This document shows, piece by piece, positions 43,670 through 51,557 of a stretch of 52,912 nt of DNA; position 1 is the stretch's first letter; each line of letters begins with the position of its first letter. The position numbers and the translations under genes were made by a program. The stretch lies in contig JAKUQE010000019.1 of the NCBI GenBank assembly GCA_022450395.1, positions 1-52,912 of the forward strand, in the 5' to 3' direction. The notes under the pieces are model-generated. The model did no database searches. It had not been told where the DNA came from and saw only the letters and a program-made list of their open reading frames with translations. Source of the stretch: Dehalococcoidia bacterium. GTDB taxonomy: Bacteria; Chloroflexota; Dehalococcoidia; Lucifugimonadales; UBA3495.

Positions 43670-45397
43670 TTACCCGTCTTCCGGAAACAGCTCGGAAATC
43701 TCCCGCTCCAGCCGCTCGCCTTGGGTTTCGATGGTCTCGCCGGGGCTGGGCGCCGTCCATCCTGCGGCGCTGCGGCTCAACTGCTCGTAGGAGTCGGTGG
43801 AGCCGTATTCCCGGGTATGGATCACCACCGGCATCGGCAGCGCGTGGCCGAAAATAAGGGCCTGCTGCTTGGGCTCCAGACGAGCTAACACCGTCCTCAG
43901 TTGCCGGCTGCCGGGCGTTCCCTCCAGCACCGCTTCAATGTCACGCTCGTTGTCCAGCAGACAGGTTAACCGGGTGCCGACCTGGCTCATTACTTCGGAA
44001 TCGATGCCGCTGGGGCGCTGGTCGATGACCATCAGCGTGACGTTGTACTTGCGCAATTCCCGGGCGATGGTCCCGAAGATGGTGTGGGAGGCCACCGATG
44101 GGCTGAGGAACTTATGGGCCTCCTCGATGACGATCACCAGTGGCCTGGGCTCGCGGCCCTGTCCGCCTTCCGCCTCCTCTTTCCGGTCTATGTATTTGTT
44201 ATGGATGCGCCGGGTTAACAGGTTGCTTACCAGCATGTAGGCTGTCAGGTCCCGGCCGTACTTCCCGAACTCCAGGACCACGTGCCGGCCCTGGTCTAAA
44301 TGCTCGATAACCCGGTTGGCCGCGTCGTGGCGGGTGGATTCCACCAGAAAGTCGAACCGTTTCAACCGGCTCAACCGATTGTACAGGGACCCTAATGCGT
44401 TGGGCTGCACCTGGATGTCATTGGCCAACTCGAATATCGAATCGCGTCCTTCCAGGGCCATGAACTTGGACATCCATTCCCGTTGGCCGAATTTTTGCTG
44501 CAGGTTGAAGGCGGCGGAAGCCGCCACCTCCGAAAGGTTCAGTGTCTCCCGGAGCATCTCCACGTCCTCGGGCTCGATCTCCCCGTAGCCGATGCGGACA
44601 ACTTCATCAGACGGAGATTGTCGTCGTTTGGAGCTTTCTTCGTCTAGGGTAAACGTGGAAACCTGGGCCGGGAATAGCTGTTTCAGCCCCTTGGCGAACC
44701 GGCGATTCTCCGGGTCGGCGGCGCCCCAACCGTATTCGCTGTGCATGTCGAATATCAGTGACGAAGCTTGGCCCTGCTGCAAGATACCTATCAGAAGCAG
44801 CCGGGTGAGGAAGGTTTTGCCAGTGCCACTCTTGCCGAAAACGCCGATGGACCGCTTCACCATCTCGTCCAGGTCTATGCAGAGCTTGTGCTCCATGTCC
44901 AGGGGACTGCCGATCCAGAAGTGGCGCTGGTCCTCTTGCCCGAACACGGCTTCCACGTCCCGCTGGGACGCCACATAGGCGCGGGAAAAGTGGGGCGGGA
45001 TGGTCTTCGCCGCGGAGGGGCCTTCATGGGAGTCGCCCATGACTGCCGGCATTATCAGGTTGGGAAGGACCGAGATGGTCCCGTAGGCCACCGTGCCGGA
45101 CATTACCTGGGCGATGAACGGGTTGTCAACCTGGGGAGGGGTGTGCTTCAACCTGGGGTCGGTGGTTCCCAGGCTGACGTCGGTGACCACGCCGAAGAAG
45201 TTGTTGTTGTCGCCCCTGATCGTTACGAAGGCCCCGACCTTGACCTCCTCAACCGAGGTGGCTGGGTCGAGGCGCACTTCTACTCCCTGACTCAGCGATC
45301 CGTCTACAACCAATCCCAATGCGGCGCCCTGGGAATCAAGATCAGCGTCCGCGGCGGGATTGGGAGTATCTCCGTTCTGGTTTGGGCCACCGGTCAT
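43670..45397 (-). CDS. HerA-like ATPase (DUF87)
   Basis: A 575-residue FtsK/HerA-superfamily ATPase. Residues about 25-90 form a HAS-barrel; Walker A GKSGTGKT near residue 195, Walker B LVIVIEEAHKFL near 425, then sensor-type TLMVIDQRPSGIDSEVMSQ with an arginine-finger block near 455-475. Archaeal HerA translocates DNA with NurA in end resection; bacterial relatives are linked to DNA repair or defence. Its start overlaps the HAS-barrel gene by four bases (ATGA). No nuclease gene is beside it. Confidence 0.9.
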   Translation of the reverse strand: MTGGPNQNGDTPNPAADADLDSQGAALGLVVDGSLSQGVEVRLDPATSVEEVKVGAFVTIRGDNNNFFGVVTDVSLGTTDPRLKHTPPQVDNPFIAQVMSGTVAYGTISVLPNLIMPAVMGDSHEGPSAAKTIPPHFSRAYVASQRDVEAVFGQEDQRHFWIGSPLDMEHKLCIDLDEMVKRSIGVFGKSGTGKTFLTRLLLIGILQQGQASSLIFDMHSEYGWGAADPENRRFAKGLKQLFPAQVSTFTLDEESSKRRQSPSDEVVRIGYGEIEPEDVEMLRETLNLSEVAASAAFNLQQKFGQREWMSKFMALEGRDSIFELANDIQVQPNALGSLYNRLSRLKRFDFLVESTRHDAANRVIEHLDQGRHVVLEFGKYGRDLTAYMLVSNLLTRRIHNKYIDRKEEAEGGQGREPRPLVIVIEEAHKFLSPSVASHTIFGTIARELRKYNVTLMVIDQRPSGIDSEVMSQVGTRLTCLLDNERDIEAVLEGTPGSRQLRTVLARLEPKQQALIFGHALPMPVVIHTREYGSTDSYEQLSRSAAGWTAPSPGETIETQGERLEREISELFPEDG

Positions 45398-45990
45398 GGG
45401 GACACCTTCTTGAGGATGGAATTCAGCCTGGGCAAATCTCCGGCCAACTCGGCGGCCAGGGCCTTTCCTGCTCTCAGGAGAAATGCTTCCGAATCATCGT
45501 GCGCCACCGCCGCCCGGCGCAGGCAGGCCCCAAGGACTTCATCGGCAATAGTGAGGCCGGAGTTGAGTAGCAGTCGCAGTAGATCCAATCGGGACGTGAA
45601 CCGGGCCACCTCTTGGGGGCTGCAGGTGTACACGAAAGAGTGTACCGGGGGCGGTAAGGCAGGCAGGTAATGCCGATCGGCATCACCCTCCCGGTGACCG
45701 GCGATCAACGCCTCGAATCGGGAGGTCAGCAGACGGGTAAGTTGGGGATTGTCCCGAAAGACTTCTTCCTCGGTTTCGGCAGTCTCCCCGCGAGCCAACA
45801 CCGGTCTGGAGGAGTCCAAGGGCTCGGTTGCCACCCGGCAGACCACTCCGTAGATCTCTGGAGAACCAGCGCGCACGATGCAGCCCAGCGGTGGAGCGTC
45901 GTAGAGAGTGTAGCATTGGGCAGTGAACGATGCCGAGTTAGCCTCCACCACCTCCCCGACCCGCCGTGGCGGGCTGCCATCTAACGTCAT
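45394..45990 (-). CDS. HAS-barrel domain partner of HerA
   Basis: A 198-residue protein overlapping the HerA start by four bases. The N-terminal half (VGEVVEANSASFTAQCYTLYDAP, GCIVRAGSPEIYGVVCRVATEPLD) is a HAS-barrel-like fold as found at the N-terminus of HerA. The C-terminal half (residues 95-198) is helical and unrecognised. Coupled translation points to a stable complex with HerA, perhaps regulating its ring. Confidence 0.72.
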   Translation of the reverse strand: MTLDGSPPRRVGEVVEANSASFTAQCYTLYDAPPLGCIVRAGSPEIYGVVCRVATEPLDSSRPVLARGETAETEEEVFRDNPQLTRLLTSRFEALIAGHREGDADRHYLPALPPPVHSFVYTCSPQEVARFTSRLDLLRLLLNSGLTIADEVLGACLRRAAVAHDDSEAFLLRAGKALAAELAGDLPRLNSILKKVSP

Positions 45991-46030
45991 TGCCGTCCCT
46001 ACCTCAACCCTTACCCGAGTTTGCCGGAAG

Positions 46031-46447
46031 TCATGCCGGTTTGAATTTTACCAGAGTCCAATCCGGTGTCACGTCATCATAGACTGCCACCACCGGCATA
46101 TCGACCCTCAGGTCGTCTAAATCGCATTCCACCATGTTGGAGATCATACGGGGACCCTCATCCAACTGGATCACAGAGTACACGTGGGGAGCATCCTCGT
46201 GGAAAGCGGGGTTCACCGGTTGGTGGACGATGGTATAGGTATGTAGCCGTCCGCGGCCGCTCACGCTAGCCCACTGGATGTCCGGGGAGAGGCATCTGGG
46301 ACACTCCTCCCTGGGGTAGAAAAAGAAGTGGTCGCATTTCTGGCAACGGGGCATCACCAGCTCGTGACGCTTGGCCGCGTCCCAGAAGGGTTTGGTCAGC
46401 TCGGGACTAAGCGGTCTGGGCAAAGGTTTTTGGTATTCCGTGGTCAT
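46031..46447 (-). CDS. DUF35 zinc-ribbon/OB-fold protein, thiolase partner
   Basis: A 138-residue Zn-ribbon-plus-OB-fold protein. Cysteines C-QK-C near residue 35 and C-PR-C near 50 bind zinc; the OB fold runs from GRGRLHTYTIVHQPVNPAF to the end (KPA). DUF35 proteins form complexes with thiolase-fold enzymes, for example in archaeal HMG-CoA synthesis and in the ChsH2-Ltp2 steroid retro-aldolase. Here it follows the selenothiolase gene by about 107 bp on the same strand, which supports reading the latter as an intact enzyme. Confidence 0.9.
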   Translation of the reverse strand: MTTEYQKPLPRPLSPELTKPFWDAAKRHELVMPRCQKCDHFFFYPREECPRCLSPDIQWASVSGRGRLHTYTIVHQPVNPAFHEDAPHVYSVIQLDEGPRMISNMVECDLDDLRVDMPVVAVYDDVTPDWTLVKFKPA

Positions 46448-46477
46448 ATGTATCGCCTCGTCATCGCATTGTCATTT

Positions 46478-46545
46478 CGTTCATGGTGAGCCTGTCGAAC
46501 CGTCCGCTTGGTATACGTCCTTCGACAAGCTCAGGATGAACGGAC
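46478..46545. repeat. Inverted pair of dispersed repeats
   Basis: GTTCATGGTGAGCCTGTCGA (from about 46483) and TTCGACAAGCTCAGGATGAA (from about 46520) are imperfect inverted copies of the TTCGACAAGCTCA repeat separated by about 18 bases. Together they form a long hairpin between the thiolase and DUF35 genes, a possible mobile or MITE-like unit. Confidence 0.7.
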
Positions 46546-46554
46546 TTAGGGCCG

Positions 46555-47736
46555 CTACGCCGTCGCTTCGGTCCCCAATATGAGCGTGCACATCACGCTC
46601 CCGGTGCCGCCTCAACCATTGACCATGGAAAGGTCGTGCTTGGCGACTTGGCGGTCATCCGCCCGGCCCATGATCTGGCGGATGCCCTCGATAACGTGGC
46701 GGAAACCGCCGGCGCCGCCCACGGGCTGCCCGCCCGATAGCTGCCCCCCGTCGGTATTTATAGGGAAGGTACCCTTATAGGTTGTGTCTACTTCGTCGAA
46801 GAAGGGTCCGATCTCGCCCTTTTCACAGAATCCGGCATCTTCGAGGCACACGGCCTCAAGGATGGTGTATCAATCATAGAATTCAGCGAACTCAATGTCC
46901 TTGGGGCTGTAGCCCGACATCTCCAACGCTTTGCGGGCGGATATCACCACCGGTGACGTGGTTATCCGGTCCGCCTGCCAGATCGTGTCGTGGCCGCTCA
47001 CTCCGGCGGCGGCCCCCAGGATATACACCGGAGGATTGGGCAAGGACTTGGCCCGCTCCGCCGAGGTAACGATGCAGGCCGCGGCCCCGGCGCAGGGCAT
47101 CACGCACTCCAACAGGTGCAAAGGGTCGTTGACCATCCGGGAAGTCAACACGTCGTCCACCGTGATGGGTTGGTCGTGAAACACGGCGTTGGGGTTGGTC
47201 AGGGCATTGAACCGCTGGTTCACCGCCATCTTGGCAAACTGCTCTTGGGTGGTGCCGAACTCGTACATGTGCCGCCGTTTCATCAGGCCGTAACCCGTGT
47301 TCGCGCCGGGGGCCATACCGAAGGGGGCCTCGAACTCGGTACCCTTGGTAGCCGGTGGAGTCCCCCGAACCTGTCCAGGGGCGAGCCCGCCGATGGCAGG
47401 GTCTCTCGTCCCACCGAACGTGCAGATCACCGTATTGGCCAGTCCGGAATTGATCGCCGACGCCGCTAGAGCCAGGGAGTGGGCGCCGCTGGAGCCGTGT
47501 TGGGTGATGCCCTCGCTGAAGCTCAATGGCATACCCATGTATTCGCCCAGTTCCACGGGGGTAACGTCGGTTCCCCGGGTGATCAGCCCGTCAATGTCCG
47601 CCTTGGTCAACCCGGCATCGGCGATGGCCATGCGGCAGGCCTCCGCCAAGAGGGAGTTGGTCGTCCTGCCGGGGTAGGTGCGTAGGGTTGGCAGCTCGGC
47701 GAAACCGACCACTGCCGCTTTAGCTCTCAAGCTCAT
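46555..47736 (-). CDS. Thiolase-like selenoprotein with two in-frame UGA codons
   Basis: Read through UGA at 46872-46870 (U289) and 46614-46612 (U375), this is a 393-residue thiolase-fold protein of normal length ending in TAG. N-terminal half: AVVGFAELPTLRT, LAEACRMAIADAGLTKADIDGLI, GITQHGSSGAHSLALAA. C-terminal half: FAEFYD-U-YTI, CLEDAGFCEKGE, NTDGGQLSGGQPVGGAGG, then MVNG-U-GGTGSVMCTLIL. SCP2-type thiolases have HDCF where U289 falls, and the GxGG loop at U375 sits near the second catalytic Cys of classical thiolases. The usual CxS nucleophile is Gly here (HGSSG) and the GHP His is Gln (GGQP). Each UGA is followed by a SECIS-like hairpin. ATG with AGGAGG upstream. Partner DUF35 follows. 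May be a thiolase or a retro-aldolase; a pseudogene with two nonsense mutations is the less likely reading. Confidence 0.82.
46582..46611 (-). promoter_or_regulatory. SECIS element after the second thiolase UGA
   Basis: Eighteen bases after the UGA at 46614-46612 a loop AUGUG (46593-46589) is closed by a perfect 7-bp stem GAGCGTG/CACGCTC. This is the longest perfect SECIS stem in the window; the loop carries G at its third position. Confidence 0.75.
46843..46869 (-). promoter_or_regulatory. SECIS element after the first thiolase UGA
   Basis: Seventeen bases after the UGA at 46872-46870 a loop CGUGU (46852-46848) is closed by the perfect 5-bp stem GAGGC/GCCTC, extended by weaker U-G and U-A pairs. 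Confidence 0.75.
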
Positions 47737-47758
47737 AAAGAGCTACCTCCTGCCGTTA

Positions 47759-48046
47759 TCATCTGATCTGGGGAAAATAGCGAGGATTTCTCAAGTTACT
47801 AGATCGGCCCAACCGGCTCCGGTCCCCAAGAAACTCCCGCCAGTCAGATTGGGAGATTGGGTTGGTAGCCTCGGGCGCGTCTATCGAGCCAGACTTGTAC
47901 TTCTCGGCCCAAGGGAGGACCGACTCGCCCCGGTCCACTGTGAACAGAGCCTCTGCGGCCATGGGTCCGTGGTTGGCGTTACCATTGGCACGCTCGGTCC
48001 CGGCGAAACTGAGGAGATCCAGCATTTCATCTATGGTGATAGTCAT
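47759..48046 (-). pseudogene. Truncated questin-oxidase-like (DUF4243) gene
   Basis: The 95-residue product starts like the questin oxidase family (IDEMLDLLSFAG, NHGPMAAEALFTVDRGESVLPW, later ISQSDWREFLGD), but family members run to 300 residues or more and this one ends at TGA-TAA after a non-conserved tail. The thiolase start follows 22 bases later, so most of the gene seems deleted. ATG at 48046 has AGGGTG upstream. A functional short form cannot be excluded. Confidence 0.6.
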
Positions 48047-48098
48047 TATCTTCACCCTACTGGAAGGTTAGTCGAAGAATCGCCGTGTGCACCACTTG

Positions 48099-48500
48099 CT
48101 ATCTCTCTTTGGGAGGCCCTTCTATCCCGATCTCCTTGCTTATCTTGCCGTCGCGCATCTCGAAGATGTGGGTCAGCCGCATCTCACACTTAGTGCCTAC
48201 CGGGAAGGGGACGAACCCTTCCTTAGCCACTTCAAAGGTAACCACGCTGTCGTCGACGACCCGGTCCTCGGTGGCGAAGCGGTCCTTCGTATGGAACTCC
48301 ACGTTTTTCAACACGGAAAAAATATCCCGGTAGTTGGCGGCCACCGCCTCTTTCCCCGAAATCACTAGATTCCGGGCGGGGGCTTCCCAGACGACGTCGT
48401 CGGTGTACAGGTCGATCGCGTCTTCTATCCTGCCCGTTGATTCGCTGGCAAAGTGGGCCTCGACAGCGGCTAGATTCGCGGATATCTTGTCCTGACTCAT
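48099..48500 (-). CDS. SnoaL-like/NTF2-fold protein
   Basis: A 133-residue cone-barrel protein: VEAHFASESTGRIEDAIDLYTDDVVWEAP at the N-terminus, GKEAVAANYRDIF, and the terminal CEMRLTHIFEMRDGKISKEIG. The fold hosts cyclases, ketosteroid-isomerase-like enzymes and hydrolases. ATG with AAAGGAG upstream. In the CaiB-thiolase operon a dehydratase or isomerase role on a CoA-linked substrate is plausible but not shown. Confidence 0.82.
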   Translation of the reverse strand: MSQDKISANLAAVEAHFASESTGRIEDAIDLYTDDVVWEAPARNLVISGKEAVAANYRDIFSVLKNVEFHTKDRFATEDRVVDDSVVTFEVAKEGFVPFPVGTKCEMRLTHIFEMRDGKISKEIGIEGPPKER

Positions 48501-48512
48501 CTTCTTACTCCT

Positions 48513-49790
48513 TTAAATCACTCCGGATTCCGCCAACAGGGTGAGTTCTCCCTTACTGAGCGCCAGTTCCCCGCAAAAGATCTCCTCGTTGTGCTCGCCG
48601 ATCAACGGGGCGCGGCGGGAGATGGCCCAGGGTGACCCGTTGTAGATCGCCGCCGCTCCGGGATAGGTAAAGCTTTGGCCCAGTTCTGGGTGTTCCACTT
48701 CCACGAAGAACCCTCGGTCTTCCAGATGCGGGTCTCCCATTATCTCGTCCATCGTGCGGATCGCTCCCCAAGGAAAGTCCCGCTCCTGACCGCCGGTCCA
48801 TAGATCCTCTTGGGGCATGTTGGCGAAAAAGTTGGCTAGTACATCGGTGGTGTGCCGGGCGTCCGCCTGAACTGTCGCCAAGTCTTGGTATTTTTCGTCC
48901 AGCAGATCCTGGGCCAGCCCGTGCTCGTCCATCCATTCGGCCAACCGGCGCAAACGGGCCGGGTTGAGAGCCGAACCGGACCGGGTGACGTTGACCCAGC
49001 CGCCGTCCTGAGTGGGCAGTTGAATCTTGACCGAGTTATCGGGAGAGGCGTGGCGGCCGGTATGCCGTTGCACCACCTCACCGGTTGAGAGATATATGGC
49101 GATGGCCCCTTCGGTGGTCAGGGCGCAGGCTTCGTGTACCGAAGCGTCGATGTATTGGCCTTCGCCGCTGGCATCCCGGTAAAAAAGAGCGGCCATGATA
49201 CCCATGTAGGCGTAATGGCTCGCGATGTGCCAGGCGTTGCCGCCGCCAGGGGCGATGGGGGGCGCGTCGGCGACATCGTCGGAGTCGTAGCCCGACGAGG
49301 CCATCTGCCCGCCGGCCGCCAGGTGGGCCAGATCGCAGGTGAGATAGTCGCGCCACGGTCCCGTCTGCCCGAATGGCGTCAATGAACACACGATCAAACC
49401 GGGGTTCCCCGAGGCCAGGTCTTTGTATCCCAAACCCAGTGCGGGAAGGTAGCCGGGGGGGAAGGTTTCTAGAACTAGGTCCGCGGTGGCCGTTAGGCGG
49501 CGGAACAATTCCCGCCCTTCCGTTGATTCCAGATTCAGGGTGATGCCCCGTTTGGAAGTGTTGTAATGCCAGAAAGAGAGGCTACGGTCCGGGTGGGGGA
49601 TGTCTTTGTAAAATGGGCCTACCGAGCGGGTGTTCTGCCCACCTCGGGGCTCGATCTTGATAACGTCGGCGCCCAAGTCTCCCATCAATTTGCCGCAGAA
49701 CTGGCCTTTTTCGTCGGCCAGTTCTAGGACTCTAAGCCCCGACAAAGGTCCGGCGAGTCCGGCGGAGTTGGACGAGGCATCGTTGGTCAC
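48513..49790 (-). CDS. CaiB/BaiF CoA-transferase family protein, Asp-less
   Basis: A 425-residue class III CoA-transferase fold: GLRVLELADEKGQFCGKLMGDLGADVIKIEP, CSLTPFGQTGPWRDY near residue 143, GQYIDASVHEA and APLIGEHNEEIF. At the place of the catalytic Asp the sequence reads NAWHIASHYAYMG with Trp or His, so the residue appears lost. GTG start overlapping the stop of the upstream paralogue by four bases (GTGA), indicating coupled synthesis with that Asp-containing protein. Confidence 0.88.
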   Translation of the reverse strand: MTNDASSNSAGLAGPLSGLRVLELADEKGQFCGKLMGDLGADVIKIEPRGGQNTRSVGPFYKDIPHPDRSLSFWHYNTSKRGITLNLESTEGRELFRRLTATADLVLETFPPGYLPALGLGYKDLASGNPGLIVCSLTPFGQTGPWRDYLTCDLAHLAAGGQMASSGYDSDDVADAPPIAPGGGNAWHIASHYAYMGIMAALFYRDASGEGQYIDASVHEACALTTEGAIAIYLSTGEVVQRHTGRHASPDNSVKIQLPTQDGGWVNVTRSGSALNPARLRRLAEWMDEHGLAQDLLDEKYQDLATVQADARHTTDVLANFFANMPQEDLWTGGQERDFPWGAIRTMDEIMGDPHLEDRGFFVEVEHPELGQSFTYPGAAAIYNGSPWAISRRAPLIGEHNEEIFCGELALSKGELTLLAESGVI

Positions 49791-51115
49791 TTCAATGCCT
49801 CCTCGACGTAGGGGTACATCGGCATCTCTTCAGGCCAAAAAGTGCCGTCCTTATAACCATCTTCAAGTTCGTCATGGCTGAGGCCCAGTAGCTCCTCCAT
49901 CACCTCACGATTGTGCTGACCGATCATGGGAGGGGGCCGGTGCATCTCCGGCGGTGAAACGGATAACTTGAACGGGGCGTTCTGGAATTTCCACCGTCCT
50001 AACATGGGGTGGTCCATCTCCGTGTACATGCCTCGGTCTCTTAGTTGTGGGTCGTGCTCCACACGGTCTTCGGAGCTCTGCACCGGCATAGCCCGCACGC
50101 CGGCTGCCTGGCACTTGTCCGCCAACTCGTACTTCTCCAAGGTCTTAGTCCAGGATTCGATGCCCCGGTCCATTTCCTCTTGATGTTCGAGGCGTCCGTT
50201 CAACGTGTCGAATCTGGAGTCGTCAGCCCACGAGGGCGGCCCCATGAGTTTGAGCAGATTCTTCCACTCCTGATTAGAGAAGCAGGCGATGACGCACCAG
50301 TCGTTGTAGCCGCCGCCCTTGGTTCGGTAGCTGTTGTGAGGGGCCACCGTGGGGCCCCGGTAGTTGTTGGTCACGGGCGCGCCGGGCCAGGTGGTCCGGT
50401 TGCCGGGGGGATACCCTTCGCGGCGGGCTTGGCGGCCGTTGACGGTCTTATCCAAGAAAGCGGAGCCGGTCAATGTGATGCCGGTGATCATCTGGGACAG
50501 GTCTACGTGCTGTCCCTTCCCTGTGGCATTGCGATGCCGCAAAGCGGTCAAGGCGCACATTGCCCCATACATTCCGCCGGTGTCGTCCAAGTAAGACCAG
50601 CCCCAACCCGCCGGAGGGGCACCGGGTAGGCCGGACAGGAAGGTCAACCCGGATAAGGCCTGGGCGGCCGGACCCATGGTGCCGTAATAGTGATGCCGTC
50701 CGGTCTGGCCGAATCCAGCCATGGAGATGTAAACGATGTCGGGCTTGATCTGCTTCAGTACATCGTAGCCTAGGCCGAACCGCTGCATGATCCGGGAGCT
50801 GAAGTTTTCGATCACGACGTCGGAAATCGCGATGAGCTGCTTTATGACCTCAAGCCCCTTGGGAGTTCGAACGTTGAGGGTGATGCCCCGTTTGTTGGCG
50901 TTGGTGTCGGCGAACTGGCCCGTGGAGTTGGGTCCGGGTTCCACACCTGTAGGAACGGTGAACCGGTTCATGCGCAGGATGTCCAGATTTTCCGGCCACT
51001 CTACTTTGATAACTTCGGCCCCAAATGTGCCGAGCCAACGGGCGGCCCAAGGGCCGGCCCTAACCCAGGTGAAGTCCACCACCCGGATTCCCTCTAACGG
51101 ACGGGGCAGGCTCAT
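49787..51115 (-). CDS. CaiB/BaiF CoA-transferase family protein, Asp-containing
   Basis: A 442-residue class III CoA-transferase: GIRVVDFTWVRAGPWAARWLGTFGAEVIKVEWP at the N-terminus, SMAGFGQTGRHHYYGT near residue 130, the likely catalytic Asp in SYLDDTGGMYGAMCAL near residue 170, and GQHVDLSQM. ATG with GGAGG upstream. First gene of the minus-strand operon leading through its Asp-less paralogue and the SnoaL-like gene to the selenothiolase and DUF35; it probably activates the substrate as a CoA ester. Confidence 0.9.
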   Translation of the reverse strand: MSLPRPLEGIRVVDFTWVRAGPWAARWLGTFGAEVIKVEWPENLDILRMNRFTVPTGVEPGPNSTGQFADTNANKRGITLNVRTPKGLEVIKQLIAISDVVIENFSSRIMQRFGLGYDVLKQIKPDIVYISMAGFGQTGRHHYYGTMGPAAQALSGLTFLSGLPGAPPAGWGWSYLDDTGGMYGAMCALTALRHRNATGKGQHVDLSQMITGITLTGSAFLDKTVNGRQARREGYPPGNRTTWPGAPVTNNYRGPTVAPHNSYRTKGGGYNDWCVIACFSNQEWKNLLKLMGPPSWADDSRFDTLNGRLEHQEEMDRGIESWTKTLEKYELADKCQAAGVRAMPVQSSEDRVEHDPQLRDRGMYTEMDHPMLGRWKFQNAPFKLSVSPPEMHRPPPMIGQHNREVMEELLGLSHDELEDGYKDGTFWPEEMPMYPYVEEALK

Positions 51116-51557
51116 GTTGGAGGCCTCCTTGCAGATGTTAATGAATAACGTTAGCCCGGATTTTCTGGTGGAAGCAAGTCTAAAAACCGGGTGACCGGGG
51201 CGGTCGTTGGGAGTGTAATCCCGCCTCTTCTCACTGTCAACAACTTGTTATCAGCCGGTATGCATACCCAGGTGTGACGTGGAAAAGTGGAGGGATCTCC
51301 TCATGCGTGGACCTGATTTGATAGAGACGCGTGGCGACCTCCCCTAAATCCCCCCCATTCGTAAGGAGGGGACTTGCAAGTGTTTCCCCTCACGAAAGGG
51401 AGACTGATGGGGGCGTGGCGCTCGCGTGGACGAACCGGCCACATTGTCAATTAAACCACCCGTTTGTCAAACAAACTTCGTTAGACGATAATACGGACGA
51501 TAATCCAGGGGCGATTTTATCAAATCGTCCAACGCCATCCATCAGTTGGAGAGATCA
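51116..51557. other. Intergenic region with a C-rich palindromic repeat
   Basis: About 440 bases between divergent genes. 51333-51412 holds a CCCCTAAATCCCCCC...CGTAAGGAGGGG and TTTCCCCTCACGAAAGGG element of the palindrome family described above. Near 51485-51505 GACGATAAT occurs twice in direct repeat 12 bases apart, which may be part of a promoter or binding site. No gene is apparent. Confidence 0.5.

Noticed and set aside
46612-46851. Separate 79-residue ORF downstream of the thiolase
   Set aside because: It is in frame with the thiolase and carries its C-terminal motifs; the UGA between has a SECIS hairpin.
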